22,440 nt of DNA from Parachlorella kessleri (GCA_001598975.1 BBXU01001183.1:1-22440); one strand, 5' to 3'. Positions 1 to 9,776 are shown, numbered from the stretch's first letter. The notes: generated from the letters alone by a model not told the origin. Program-made: numbers and translations.

Positions 1-370
1 GGGGGGGGTCGGGAGCTTTTTTTATGGGGAGGTAACCAAGCACATACGCCCTGAAGCCACATGAAAGTTGTGAGGGTTTGTCCGTGCTGCTGGTGGGTGA
101 GTGGGCTTTGAGAGGGGTGCTGGCTACCATGGTCAAATACTCATCACAATTCTTCTGAAACGAAGCTGTTGAAGTTTGCAATGGTGGGTTGGATGGGGAG
201 TGGATAGAGGCCCAGTGAGCATTGCTGCCGGCTGTGGCAGGCGCGTGCGTGCTTGTCTTTTCGCCGCGTGTCTCGACCGGATGGGGCCATACTGTTCTTG
301 GGATTCTGGAGAGTGCCCGTCGGACCCGTTCGCTGCCAAGCACGTGCTAGTGCTGGCCCCTCTCTTGTAG
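1..370. other. Left-edge non-coding stretch, probably intron
   Basis: The window opens with a run of eight G. No open frame here can be tied to a protein family. A pyrimidine-rich stretch followed by TTGTAG ends at 370 and makes a good splice acceptor for the plus-strand exon that follows, so at least the right part is probably intron. A possible donor (GGAG/GTAACC) lies near 31. I could not choose the preceding exon with confidence. Confidence 0.4.
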
Positions 371-1019
371 TGGCGCCTGGAGCCCGGGGGCGGGAGGCCA
401 GGACAAGGGAGAGTATTCTTCTGTCAGCCATCAGCAGCAGCAGGATCAGCAGCAGCCCGAAGGAACAGCAGCCGAGAAGGCCAATGGGGCGGTGAAGCGG
501 GCTAAGCGGCGACATGAACCCCACCGGGATCGACATAAGGGCCGCCTAGCGCCGCTGCCGCCGCCCGAACAGCGAGCACTTCACAGCGTGGCGCAGCAGG
601 GGCAGCACGAGGACGCCCGCAAGCAAGCTGTGGCAGCAATGGCACTGACAGCGTTTTTCCCGCGGGAGGCAGATGGACAGGGCAGGGAGGATGTGTTGTT
701 GGCAGCAAGAGGTGGCCAGCCGAGCAATGGAAAGACAGACAGCCTGCAGCGGATACATGAGCAACTGAGGCAGTACGCCGCGGCACACCCCATGCTCAGT
801 GCCCAAGGCAGCAGCGGCGGCGGCAGCGGCGGCGCCGCCTCTGCGTCTGTAGCGGAGGCTGCGGAGGCAATGGCGCTTGCCCGAGAGAGGAACCAACTGG
901 CCGAGGCATGGAGGGAGGGCTTTGACCCCGGCACAGCAGCCAGCGAGGTGTACTGCCTGTTTGGGGAGGCGGTATTGCCGTACTTGCCTGGCAGCGCCAT
1001 CAGCGCCATGCAATTGTGA
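371..1019 (+). CDS. Unrecognised protein, C-terminal exon (partial)
   Basis: I do not recognise this protein. The exon starts after the acceptor at 369-370, in a frame that needs two bases from an upstream exon, and stays open for about 215 codons to a TGA at 1017-1019. The product has a Gln-rich stretch coded by CAG repeats (432-455), then a strongly basic segment (AVKRAKRRHEPHRDRHKGR) that could be a nuclear localisation signal. A Ser/Gly linker coded by AGC/GGC repeats lies near 810-835. It is followed by an Ala/Glu-rich, probably helical part and a more hydrophobic end (LFGEAVLPYLPG). The 5' part of the gene lies left of the window. A longer open frame runs on the opposite strand (1339-581), but its product is Cys/Ala/Ser-rich and looks like a GC-rich antisense artefact. 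The plus strand is preferred because of its charged, ordered composition, the acceptor and the downstream TGTAA. Confidence 0.5.
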
Positions 1020-1357
1020 GCCGCTGGACTGTCTTTGCCTTGCTTGGTGCCGGCCGTTGGGCTCTCCTTTCCAATGCCGCGGGCCATCGGCACAAGCTCT
1101 GCCGTGCTGCTGAGGTGCTGGTCTCTAGCTTTGTGGGCAAATGTGCTGGCTGAGGACCCCATACCGACTGTTAAAGCCCAGTTCACTTTGCTCAAGTCAA
1201 GGAATTGAGCTTGCCGGAGTAGAGGAATCAAGGTCACACGAGTGAACCATGCAATGAAGCACTGGAATGCTCTTTCTGGGATGCGCACTACAAGCCAGCC
1301 CGAGGCACACTTTGCGCATGCTGTCTTTTCACATGTCACGCGCGTGGCAGCAAGGGG

Positions 1358-1362
1358 TTACA
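1358..1362 (-). terminator. TGTAA poly(A) signal, TENA gene
   Basis: TGTAA read on the minus strand, about 185 bases after the TENA stop. A second copy at 1530-1526 lies only 16-20 bases after the stop and could be used instead. Confidence 0.4.
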
Positions 1363-1447
1363 GCACATTCCAGGTACCCAGGCATTAATACCCACACTAA
1401 AAGCAGGCTGCACAGCTGACACCCGTGATGACGTCAGCCAGCTACGG

Positions 1448-1452
1448 TGTAA
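1448..1452 (+). terminator. TGTAA poly(A) signal, left-edge gene
   Basis: TGTAA on the plus strand, about 430 bases after the stop at 1019. TGTAA is the common green-algal poly(A) signal. The assignment is inferred. Confidence 0.4.
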
Positions 1453-1545
1453 ACCCAAAGAAGCCAGCCACCTGGATCGCTATTGCAGAATCCTTCGCCC
1501 TCGAACACTTGATACAACCTTAGGCTTACAGCTATACATGAATTT

Positions 1546-3666
1546 CTAAGTAGCACATGCCATATCCCAGAAGCCTCTCTCCAGCTCACAGATCTTCAAG
1601 AAAGCCACCTCAGCTTCATCCCTGCATACATGATCCTCAGCTTATTGCCTTCATCATAGCCAGTACCGTGCATAAGCACGATCGGACCAGATGGTGTCTC
1701 TGACTATCAATTGTCGCCCGTTGTCGGAAGGCGAGCTAAGCTGCACCTGAAGGTCGGCCTCTTCAGGTGACAAGCGTGACAGCCACGCCACGCCCGGTTG
1801 TGCAGTGCTTGACTGCTGCGAACCAGCTCCAGCGCAGGATAGTGTTGAGAGGTAGGTTCTGGCCTCACAACCTTGGCAGAACGCAACAGCATGCCGCGCC
1901 TTGCAGGCTGCACTGGCAGAGTCCCTGAATGACTGCTTGCTGTGCCCCCTGCTTCCCCTTTTGGCCCTCTCACACTTCCAATTGCCCTGTCACACCATGT
2001 GCACCTTTGTGCCGCGGTCCCTTGTTCCAGCGCCTCGTCAGCCTGCAGCCCCAAAGCCTCCACATAGGCGCCAAATGCTGCGCTTCCCCAACGCTGCCCA
2101 AAGGTGTGATACGGCTCCTGTAGCAGCAGGGAAGCAGCAAGTGACCCCCGGTGCCCTCAGCACTCACTCCTCACCCCTCGTCGTCCGTGCATCGGGTGCC
2201 AATTGCACCCATCCTTGCTATTTCATCCTTGCTGTTTCTTAAGGGTCTCGCGGCCATGGCAGAGCGCCTAGCGGCCGTGCCCGCCACTCAGTCCTCGCTA
2301 AGGGCCCTCTCAACCTGCCAGCCACAGCCACACATGCATGGCCTATGCAGCAACAACATGCTCACAACCCATCTGCAGCGGTCGCTTGTGTTGACAGGTG
2401 GCCGTGACAGGCCCAAACGCCTGAAGTCAGTTGACACACGAGCTTGAACACTTGTGCAAGTGTGTCAAGTTCCCTCCTAAGGGAGGAAGAAAGCCCCTCA
2501 CCAACCACGGCCCCTACTCTTGTCCCTGGCTACCCCTTCCCCGCCCCATGCCCTTCTGTTGTCACCGCCGGACTGCCCATTCCGCCCTGCTGTCACACTT
2601 GCACTCCCTCCAGAAAAGTGGAAAAAAAATGCATGGCTGCCCTGGCCTGCTTCCCGCCTTCATGGGGCAGTGCTTGGACCAGGCTTCGTGATAGGCCCGC
2701 TCAATGGCCCAGAAGGCCACGGCCGCGACTGGGTAGGGCTGCAGGACAAGAAGAACACCCTCAACACCCTATTTATCCTCGTGCCGGTACCAGGGAGCGC
2801 ATGTCCCAGTCCCGTCAGGTAGCATCCGTCCTGGTGTGCCAAGGTGCGATGGAATACGCCAGGGTTGCTGCCACATCGGGAGTGCCATGTTGAGATACAC
2901 ATCCCCTGCCAGCAACCACACCACTTTCGACGGTGCTGGCCATCCCTGCCACAGCGCAGCGGAGCACGCTGCCAGCTTACCTGCTTTGAGCAGTTAGTCA
3001 TGAACTGGATGTACTGTTGGCAGTTGGCGTGAGACTTGGCATCCAGGCTGAGGTTGCGGTCCTTGGCAACGTCCTAGAAGGGAAGCACAAGATGGCAGAT
3101 AGGCGAGGAGGTGAACCCACCAATCGCGCGGGAGATGCTTGGACGCCACATGAATGAGGCTGAGCCACGGTATAGGGCTGTGCTGATGACAGTGCAGTCA
3201 CTACGCAAAAACCACATCATGTACCACATGATGGAGCACCGCAGCCGTCTCTAGTACTACACCTGAAACCAGGCCAGCTCATCTTTCAGGGCTCCCAACC
3301 CTCCCAGCAGCACATCGAAGTTCTCAGGCGGGGCCTTGGACAGCACCAGGGCAGCAAAGCGAACAAACTCCCGAACAAATAGGTAGTCCTGCACCATGTG
3401 GCACCAAATCAGTACCAAACCTGGGCAGGATGCAACTACCAGGGGGCAGCTGAGTTTGTGTATGGCCTGTCCTGCTTTGCTTACCCGAACCAGCTTGCCC
3501 CTCCCACTTGGAACCTGTAACACCCAGTAGCAGCACTCGCCTGCACAAGCCACGTATTGAAGTTGCCCTCGGCAATCGTTCCCTCTCGGCAGTCCTCTAG
3601 AAATGTATGAGACACTCCGGCCTGCCAGGCCTCGGCGTGCTTACTTAGCAGCTTGGCACATGCCAT
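1546..3666 (-). CDS. TENA/THI-4 aminopyrimidine hydrolase, TenA_E type
   Basis: Thiamin-salvage enzyme. Plant TenA_E proteins hydrolyse formylaminopyrimidine and aminopyrimidine products of thiamin breakdown to HMP. Exons on the minus strand: 3666-3541, 3388-3263, 3073-2981, 2738-2658, 2117-2005 and 1621-1546. They join in phase to 204 residues, normal for the family. The start ATG is preceded by an in-frame TGA 18 bases upstream. Family marks are NTWLVQDYLFVREF (Asp43 is the conserved pyrimidine-binding Asp), DELAWFQ, PYPVAAVAFWAIERAYHEAW (residues 116-135) and the C-terminal ELERGFWDMA, with Glu194 placed like the conserved catalytic Glu four residues before Trp. The Cys of bacterial TenA_C (LLPCPW) is absent; AFWAIE stands there as in Arabidopsis TenA_E. 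Introns 1 (CAG/GCGAGT) and 4 (AAG/GCGGGA) have GC donors. No clear transit peptide is visible, so a cytosolic location is likely. Confidence 0.9.
2653..2657 (-). other. GC splice donor, TENA intron 4
   Basis: The exon ends CCCATGAAG and the intron begins GCGGGA. The acceptor CTACAG at 2118 gives HCPMK/EPYHTF in phase 0. No in-phase GT donor lies near by, so a GC-AG intron of 540 bases is inferred. Confidence 0.7.
3535..3540 (-). other. GC splice donor, TENA intron 1
   Basis: The exon ends CTTGTGCAG and the intron begins GCGAGT. The matching acceptor is GGTGCAG at 3389. Joining them gives the canonical TENA motif WLVQ/DYLF without a frame change. No GT donor gives this product. Confidence 0.85.
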
Positions 3667-4561
3667 CCTATATGAAAGCTCTCAATAGGTTGAGGCACAA
3701 GACGAAGTCCTATACAAGTTGCACACTGAATCAATGCAGTGAAGGGCTTAAGCTCAAGAAAGGCAGCTGGATGGATACCTCGTATTTGGCGCGTTGTTGC
3801 TGCCATGGCGGGCTCCAGCCTGGCGCCCCCTGTGCAACCCAATGCAACCCCTCCTACTCAGAATTTTCAACTGAGTTTATGTTAACGGGTCCCCCTTGCC
3901 GTGCATTGCCGTCCTGGCAGCAGAGCTAGTGAAAACTCAAGAACTGCTGATATCAGCACGATGCACTCTTTGTTTTGTAGGTATTAAACAAAGGGTCATG
4001 TGATGTCATAGTGCAGCCACCCATAGCTTATCTCTGTCAGTGTTCGTGACTGACGGTGATGGTGTAGACGCTTCTGAGGAGTGGTGAGCACCCCTCAAGT
4101 ATTGCCCACCATTGTGCCGCCTTTGCCTGCCTTAAGTCACGCGAGCAAGGTAGCAGTTCTTCCTACCGTTTCCATCAATCTGCCCTGGCAAAGGTACTGG
4201 GCTAATTGTACGCTGTTGTGGCTCCTCAACCGTAACCCATGTGACCCAACTCATTTAGGAGACATATCAGTACTAATAGGTGGGCCGCAGCGTTCGTAAA
4301 TCATTCCTTTGCAGAGCGAGCAGTGGTCAATAGGCAGCAGAGCATATACGCACGCTAGACAGTAAGCAGAGAAGCAATTGACAAAAGGATTGCCCGCCAA
4401 ACTGCGTTCACATGCATTTTATCGCGAGGCATTGGTAGGTCTCGTGATGCAGTAACACACATTCAGTCAATTTGGACAAGTGCCAAGCCCTGGAGAAAAC
4501 CTTGCACCCAGTGAGTCAGCGGCACTGGCCACTGCAAACTGGCAATGTGCTTGGTGTCATG
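3667..4561. other. Intergenic, TENA promoter and HYLS1-like 3' end
   Basis: This 895-base gap lies between the TENA start and the HYLS1-like stop, both genes on the minus strand. I see no supported exon; the short plus-strand frames here have no splice context or family likeness. It should hold the TENA promoter and 5' leader. A small perfect inverted repeat, GTCAGT and ACTGAC with a 7-base loop, lies at 4036-4054. I found no TGTAA on the minus strand for the HYLS1-like transcript. Confidence 0.6.
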
Positions 4562-5922
4562 TCACCGCTTGGCTGCCTCAATGGCATGCAGGTGGGAGAA
4601 GAGCTGCCGAAACCCTTCAGTCTTCCTCTTAGGAATCTTGCCATCACCGCCTGCCTTGAGGAACTTGTCCTTGGCCCACAGCTTCTGCACGACATGCCCG
4701 ACTGTTTGGATTAATAGCATGGGTGGCAGGTAGTGCGAACAGGGAGTGAGAGCTGGGCTGCACTGTTTGTATTATGCTTGAAGCTCAGCTGCAGTGTGCT
4801 GCAGCAGTGCGACGACTGCCTTTTGCATCCCCATGCTCCACCTCTGTGAACGCTGCGCAACACCCACTCCTTTCTGTAGGGAAGAAGCACACATTCCAGT
4901 CGCACTGCTTGCCTGCATTGCCTGGTAGGTGGAAACTGGGTCCGCCTTCTTCTTGGGCTTGCTGCTGCCATTGGTAACCCCAGCCTGCTTGCCAGCTGCA
5001 GCAGGGACGGAGCTGGTGCTGCTGCTCGGCCTGCCCAGCCCACTCGACCTGCGCCGGTCTGCTGGCGGTGGCACATAGCTGCCAACCCCGGCCGCCATGG
5101 TCCTCACACTTTGGCCCTGCTCGGGAGGGTATGTCGTAGGGAAGGTGCCATGTCGGCCGTGTCTCGACTTTTCTGCCATGCCACTAGCCTGCCTCCCAGC
5201 GCCCTGAGGCAGTGCCAGGAAGGAGGTGCCAGCTGCTGCGTTGAGCTGTGCAATATCGTTGTCTGTGGTGGGGTATGGCAGCGATTCGGCATTTCTGCAG
5301 TTTTCATGGTAGTTTGCTGTTCCTGGAGCTGAAGCTGACTTGGGCACTGCACTGGCGTGCTTGCCAGGGCTCCTGCTGCCTGCGGTTGTTGGACTGTTCG
5401 TGGCATTAGACAAGGCAGCCCTGCAGCGCACAAAGCAGTTGCCTATGCCTTGGAAAGCAGTGATGGGAGAGTCTGCATAGAAAAAAGCGCATAGAAAACA
5501 ATGAGACTGCAAGAGAGCAAGCTGCTGCACCTGCGTAGTGCGGTGTTCGCTGGCTGTGACTGCCTATGTGACAGCAGCGAGGTTAGCCCTGGTCGTTTAT
5601 GGGTGCTGCGACCCTGCCAAGTGAAGTCTATGGTATCCACTTCTGAGCTGGGGTGTGAGCTAGGCACCTGTAACAGGCCAGCCAAAGGGATCATAGCCAA
5701 CCGGGGGTGACGCAGGCTACATCTGACGTCATAACTTGCACAGGTTCTTACCTGCGTTAGCTCTTGCAGTTGTGGGTCCTCGTTGGCGCTGACCTCCGCA
5801 GGCTCGCCAAAGCCCAGCTCTAGCAGTAGGCCCTGCACTTGACTCAAATCAACAGCGTGTCCAAGGCTTGCCAGTTCTTCTTGGATCGCAGGGAGGTCCA
5901 AGAAGCTTGGCAAATTAGACAT
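4562..5922 (-). CDS. HYLS1: HYLS1-like centriole/basal-body protein
   Basis: HYLS1 is a core centriole component needed for basal bodies to support cilia and flagella. Exon 1 is 5922-5752 (57 codons, MSNLPSFLDLPAIQ...), ending at a strong donor CAG/GTAAGA in phase 0. Exon 2 runs to 4913 and exon 3 is 4684-4562. The family evidence is the C-terminal HYLS1 box, which spans the last splice junction: SKPKKKADPVSTYQAMQ joined to KLWAKDKFLK, then IPKRKTEGFRQLF. That junction uses a GC donor. The middle is Ser/Pro/Ala-rich and probably disordered, as in other members. The exon 2 start is uncertain: acceptors ending at 5531 or 5507 keep the frame (about 303 or 295 residues), while the best-looking pyrimidine tract and AG, ending at 5473, would shift it. 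The N-terminal leucine-rich segment (EELASLGHAVDLSQVQGLL) resembles that of protist homologues. The name rests on the C-terminal box. Confidence 0.72.
4687..4912 (-). other. GC-AG intron in the HYLS1-like gene
   Basis: The upstream exon ends CAATGCAG and the intron starts GCAAGC, close to the GC-donor consensus. The intron ends CGTGCAG at 4685 (boundary one to two bases either side of the listed end). Splicing in phase 0 restores the HYLS1 box motif DPVSTYQAMQ/KLWAKDKFL. No GT donor near by gives this product. Confidence 0.75.
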
Positions 5923-6444
5923 CACGTAAAAGGATCTGCTGGGCGGACGGCTGGCTGCTGTACTGACGTTGAAAGAAATACTAGATATATTTCAGGAACA
6001 TTTTAGGAGCATTTCTTTAGGAAGTCTTTAAGAACACAGCACGGTGCTCACTGGAACGCGCCAGCGCCCATCAAATGTGTTGACTCAACACGCGGAGCAG
6101 AGGACTAGGCAGGCCTGGATGCAAGGTATGCTCTCCTGCTGTCCTCACTGCGTGACTCAACAGATACCAAAGCGGCCGTCTGGCAAGAAGGTGAGACAGA
6201 AGTTGGGGCAGAATGCCCCTTGGTCATGGGTATTTACGGTGGAATGCACGAGACAGAAAGGGGTCAGGAAGCAGTTTAGCGGGTGCCAGCTGTGTCAATC
6301 AGCAGCAAAGTATTTGCAAGATAATCTTCTGGTTACTGTTGCTTGCCGGCCTGGCAGCAGGCAGAATTGACCACCTTACACATCGGCCTACGAAGACCCC
6401 CTCATAACACTGCCACCACGTATAAGCACTCCGAGGCCACAGAA
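5923..6444. other. Intergenic, HYLS1-like promoter region
   Basis: This 522-base gap lies between the HYLS1-like start and the methyltransferase stop, both on the minus strand. No supported exon. It holds the methyltransferase poly(A) signal at its right side and an AT-richer stretch near 5970-6030, directly upstream of the HYLS1-like ATG. Confidence 0.5.
6376..6380 (-). terminator. TGTAA poly(A) signal, methyltransferase gene
   Basis: TGTAA on the minus strand, about 65 bases after the stop codon at 6445. The assignment is inferred from position and the green-algal consensus. Confidence 0.5.
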
Positions 6445-8986
6445 TCATCGCTGCCTAGGTTTCAATGCATACATCCGCACTTTGAACAAGCCCTTAGGGA
6501 AGTTCTTCTGCAGCGCTGTGTGCATCAGATGCAACCCCGCTCGGTCAAAGAGCTCCACCATATACTGGTGCGACCTGCGGGCACGTAAAACGACGAGATT
6601 CGTCAGAGAACAAGCTCAGGGCCACAAACTCCTTGCAGATTGTATCCCCGAAGGCCACACTCACAGCACCGTGTGACATGCAAACAACCCCTGTTCAGCT
6701 TGAGTCATGCATCATCGAGCTCAAGTTCGTGCAGATGGAGCCGCAGAGGTAAGCACGGAGTGCTCCAAAGGAAGCACTCGGCCGCACCTGGTCACGCTGG
6801 CATCATCATTGTCGACCACAAAGCCCTCCCCACAAATGTTCTCCTTCACAAAAATGAGCCCGCCCGGCTTAAGGTTGTCCATGCACCGCTGGAAGAAGGC
6901 CACCGCGTCGTCTGCAACATGGCAAAAGCTCGGCTTGCAATGCGGCCCTCCCAAGGCAGGCGCATCACTCTCGTCAACTTGCGCACCAGCTGCGGCCGCT
7001 TGCAAGCAGCTAACAAGCGGGGACGGGCTCCTGTTACCAGTCCAGTCGCTCACCGTCTGTAAGGTACAGCAGCGCCCACTGCACCCAGATGACGTCATAC
7101 CTGCAGGGAGCGTGCATGCATATGTAGGCAGCCACAATGAGATCACGCCAAGCACTCCACAGGAGGCCTGCATCCGCCCCCTCTGGGAAAGCCGGCCGGA
7201 TGACGTTTTCAAGGTGTCTACCAGTGATGTGCACAAGACAAACCTAACAGCTGTGTACTCGCAATTCGAACCCACCTCTGCGGCTCCGGCATGAACTGCT
7301 GCAGCCCCATCTGAAAAAAGTTCACTGCCTTGTGCTGCTTGGGGAGCGAGTTGCTGCTACGACCGCTGAGACGCTGCTTGGCAGCTGCCAACAAATGGGC
7401 TGCAACAGAAGGCCCAAGGTGGGCAGTTAGCAGGCTAACTAACACAGCCAGGGTTGCCACCCCAGCATTGACTGCTATATCCTGCACAACCCAAGCTTAC
7501 ATGGGTTTACCAGGCCCCCGCCCTCCTGCATCCATGTCCTCCCGGCACACCAGAGTTTGAGTGGCCAGTGGTTGCAGGTGTCAGTCCGTACCCGAGGGTT
7601 CCACAAGGTCGACTTCCTGGAAGAAGTGGAGTAGCAGGTGTTCTGTGACCCTGCCCACTCCAGCACCACAATCTGCAAAAACACCCCCAAAAGCAGTCGC
7701 TCGACTCCTAGTGGAAATTGATGCAGTGCCGTCAAAGAGCAAACAAGGGTCCCGCCACGACCACCTTATCAAGCTTTATGACCATGAACTTTGCCAGGCA
7801 CAACCTGGCTGCTCTGCCGCCACACATCCTGCCATCCATCATGGGTACAATGTGTGCACACTAGAAGCGATGATACAAGCTGACCAACCGCTGACCTCTG
7901 ACCGGGGTGTTTCCCACCCACATAATGCCAGCAATAACGGTGTGCATTATCAGTAAACAGAGGACTAAGACCTGATTCCGGGCATCGACATGATCCCCAT
8001 ACTATCATTAAGGGCGGCATGCCTGCCATGCTGCAGCTCCTGCCATGCTAAAAGTCGTGCCCTTGAGCTCACCTAGAGCCACCAGATGCCGCTTCCCCTC
8101 TGCAGCCTCTTGTAGCGCAGCACCAAAGGCCTGCAGTGGGACGGGGGGAAGAACAGCTGTCAGGCGCATAGGCAGAGCACCAAAGCAAAATAAGTTCCTT
8201 CGCGCATCACCCAACAAGCACTTCTTGGGAAGGTCGTGTTAAGAATTGTGGGATCCTCAGAAGCAGGAGGGGCCGTAGGGTTTGCATGTAGACTCTGAAG
8301 CTGCTCCACCTTCAAGAGGAATTGCCGACTATCTTGGATGTCTGGCTTGGACACCTGTCCAAAGCCACCCAGCACCCCGTCATCTGCGAACAGAAGTGCA
8401 CCAGTCAGGCAGCAGTGGTAGGCGTGGGCGAGCTTCATGTTGCTGCGACATGCCTTGCCACGGTGAGTCACACATAGGCACTACTTCCCTCCCTCCACGC
8501 AATAGTGTTGGTTTTATTGCAGGCTTATTATAGTGTGTAATATCAGTGGCAAGTGCCTCATCTCGAGCAACTCAAGGCAACACCATACTGCTCCTACAAC
8601 CCCTCCTCCTCCTTGGTAGCACCTGTGGGTGGCTGCTCGTCCCAGTACTCTACTGCCTTGGTATACCACTGCGGTCCATCTTTCTGCTCCGCTGCGTCTC
8701 TTTTTGTTGCCTCCCATAGCTCTTGGGGACTGGTGTAAACCTGTGAGTGAAGTGGGGCTGTGATGTAGCAGCGCTTTGGGCTAAGAAACCTCACAACTCT
8801 CTGCTATCATTTATTTAGTCATAAATTAGATCAAACTATACAAGCCACTACCCTGCAAGCTACAGGGAGAAGCCAATCAAGCCAATCACCACTGCACAGG
8901 CTACCGTGTAGTTGGCGCATGCAGCAGAGTACAAGTACGCAGTGCGATACCTTGCCAGTGGATGGGTCCACTCCTGATGACTCCAT
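6445..8986 (-). CDS. NTMT1: N-terminal Xaa-Pro-Lys N-methyltransferase
   Basis: SAM-dependent enzyme that methylates the alpha-amino group of proteins with N-terminal X-P-K/R (for example ribosomal proteins) after Met removal. Nine minus-strand exons, all phase-consistent: 8986-8951, 8740-8623, 8383-8310, 8130-8073, 7672-7592, 7399-7276, 7100-7054, 6911-6788 and 6574-6445, giving 263 residues. Motifs in order: MESSGVDPSTGK start as in plants, GPQWYTKAVEYW (peptide site), DDGVLGGFG, DCGAGVGRV at 96-104 (SAM motif I), EVDLVEPS (motif II), YDVIWVQW, LKPGGLIFVKEN with Asn204, VVDNDDASVTR with catalytic Asp216, and the C-terminal FKVRMYALKP. The histidine of the usual GHLTD motif is Tyr176 here (LLYLTD). 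An alternative exon 3 donor at 8211 would add 33 residues; 8310 was chosen because it matches the length of plant and animal proteins. The first exon codes only 12 residues, chosen for its match to plant N-termini and its phase. Confidence 0.92.
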
Positions 8987-9776
8987 CTGCCCACTGGAAT
9001 GCGGTCCTTTTGTGGATGTAAGCCCGCCCAGACGCTGAGACAAAGCGGGCGCCACACAGTCCAGAAACGAGAGAATGCTCTGGCCCCGTAAGCTAACGCA
9101 AACCCAGCATGCTGCAGCATGCTGCAGCAGCGCACCTAGGAATTCAAGCGGCTGTCCTGCTTCTGTCCTGCCTTCATCACAGAAGAGTGGATCTAGTCAT
9201 GTGTCAATTCATGCCACTGGACGCTGGATATTTCGCTCATGGCGGTTTGAGTCGTATCGGCATGCTTGGTCCCAGTACGGAAGCATGTATACCAGGTGGC
9301 TGTCGATGTGAGATTAAAGGAGGCCATTAGAGGTCCAATAGATGGGCCTTGACAGACAGAGGGTTCAAATAGTAACGAGTTATCAATGCAGAGCAGAATG
9401 ACATGCAGAATTAGAGCTGTTGATTCATTGTTACATATATTTATCCTCCGTCATATGGTCAGTATTGACCTCAACGGAGTGGCTATTAGTGTTTGTGTCG
9501 TGATGGGAGTGATCCCATCCGTGTGCATCCCCTATTACCCATGTCGCTGGCCACCCAACACCAAAACCCCCTGTGGGGGTAAGGTGGGGTGTGGGGCCAA
9601 TTGCGATTTCAGGCAGCCACCCCATGGGGCACACTGGCCAGCTTGGCACACGACAGCTAACACCCTGCATAGGTAAACAGCACAGACAATTTGCACAGCA
9701 GCATAGTGTAGGAGGGCACAGGTGTGACTAACACCTGGATACTCATGGGAAAGTGGGAGCCCAGACAGCATACTTA
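8987..9776. other. Upstream of methyltransferase, retroelement 3' remnant
   Basis: The part next to 8986 should contain the methyltransferase promoter. A 20-base perfect palindrome lies at 9105-9124. Further right, 9330-9776 follows the stop of the reverse transcriptase relic and is probably the 3' non-coding part of that element, although I see no poly(A) tail or target-site duplication. An open frame at 9135-8860 on the minus strand overlaps the first methyltransferase exon and looks spurious. Confidence 0.4.
9105..9124. repeat. 20-base perfect palindrome
   Basis: CAGCATGCTGCAGCATGCTG equals its own reverse complement and is also a tandem pair of a 10-base unit. It lies about 120 bases upstream of the methyltransferase ATG. 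It could bind a dimeric factor or be a chance product of the repeat. Confidence 0.8.

Larger units (their letters stand above)
1020..1545. other. Convergent 3' region between two genes
   Basis: This stretch separates the stop of the plus-strand gene (1019) from the stop of the minus-strand TENA gene (1546). No protein-coding exon is supported. It holds candidate TGTAA poly(A) signals for both genes: plus strand at 1448-1452, minus strand at 1362-1358 and 1530-1526. Confidence 0.6.

Noticed and set aside
581..1339. 252-codon frame on the minus strand
   Set aside because: Cys/Ala/Ser-rich product with no motif, antisense to the better plus-strand exon 371-1019; long frames are common opposite GC-rich coding DNA.
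6707..7294. 195-codon plus-strand frame
   Set aside because: Antisense to methyltransferase exons 6-8, whose motifs are unmistakable on the minus strand.
8211..8309. Extra 33 codons at the end of methyltransferase exon 3
   Set aside because: In frame, but adds a Pro/Thr-rich insert just before the SAM loop that relatives lack; the donor AAG/GTGGAG at 8310 gives the family length.
8860..9135. 91-codon minus-strand hydrophobic frame
   Set aside because: It covers the first methyltransferase exon in another frame and its intron; the exon model with plant-like N-terminus fits better.
9361..9390. GGGTTCAAAT, like a tRNA T-loop
   Set aside because: No acceptor stem, anticodon arm or D-arm can be folded around it.
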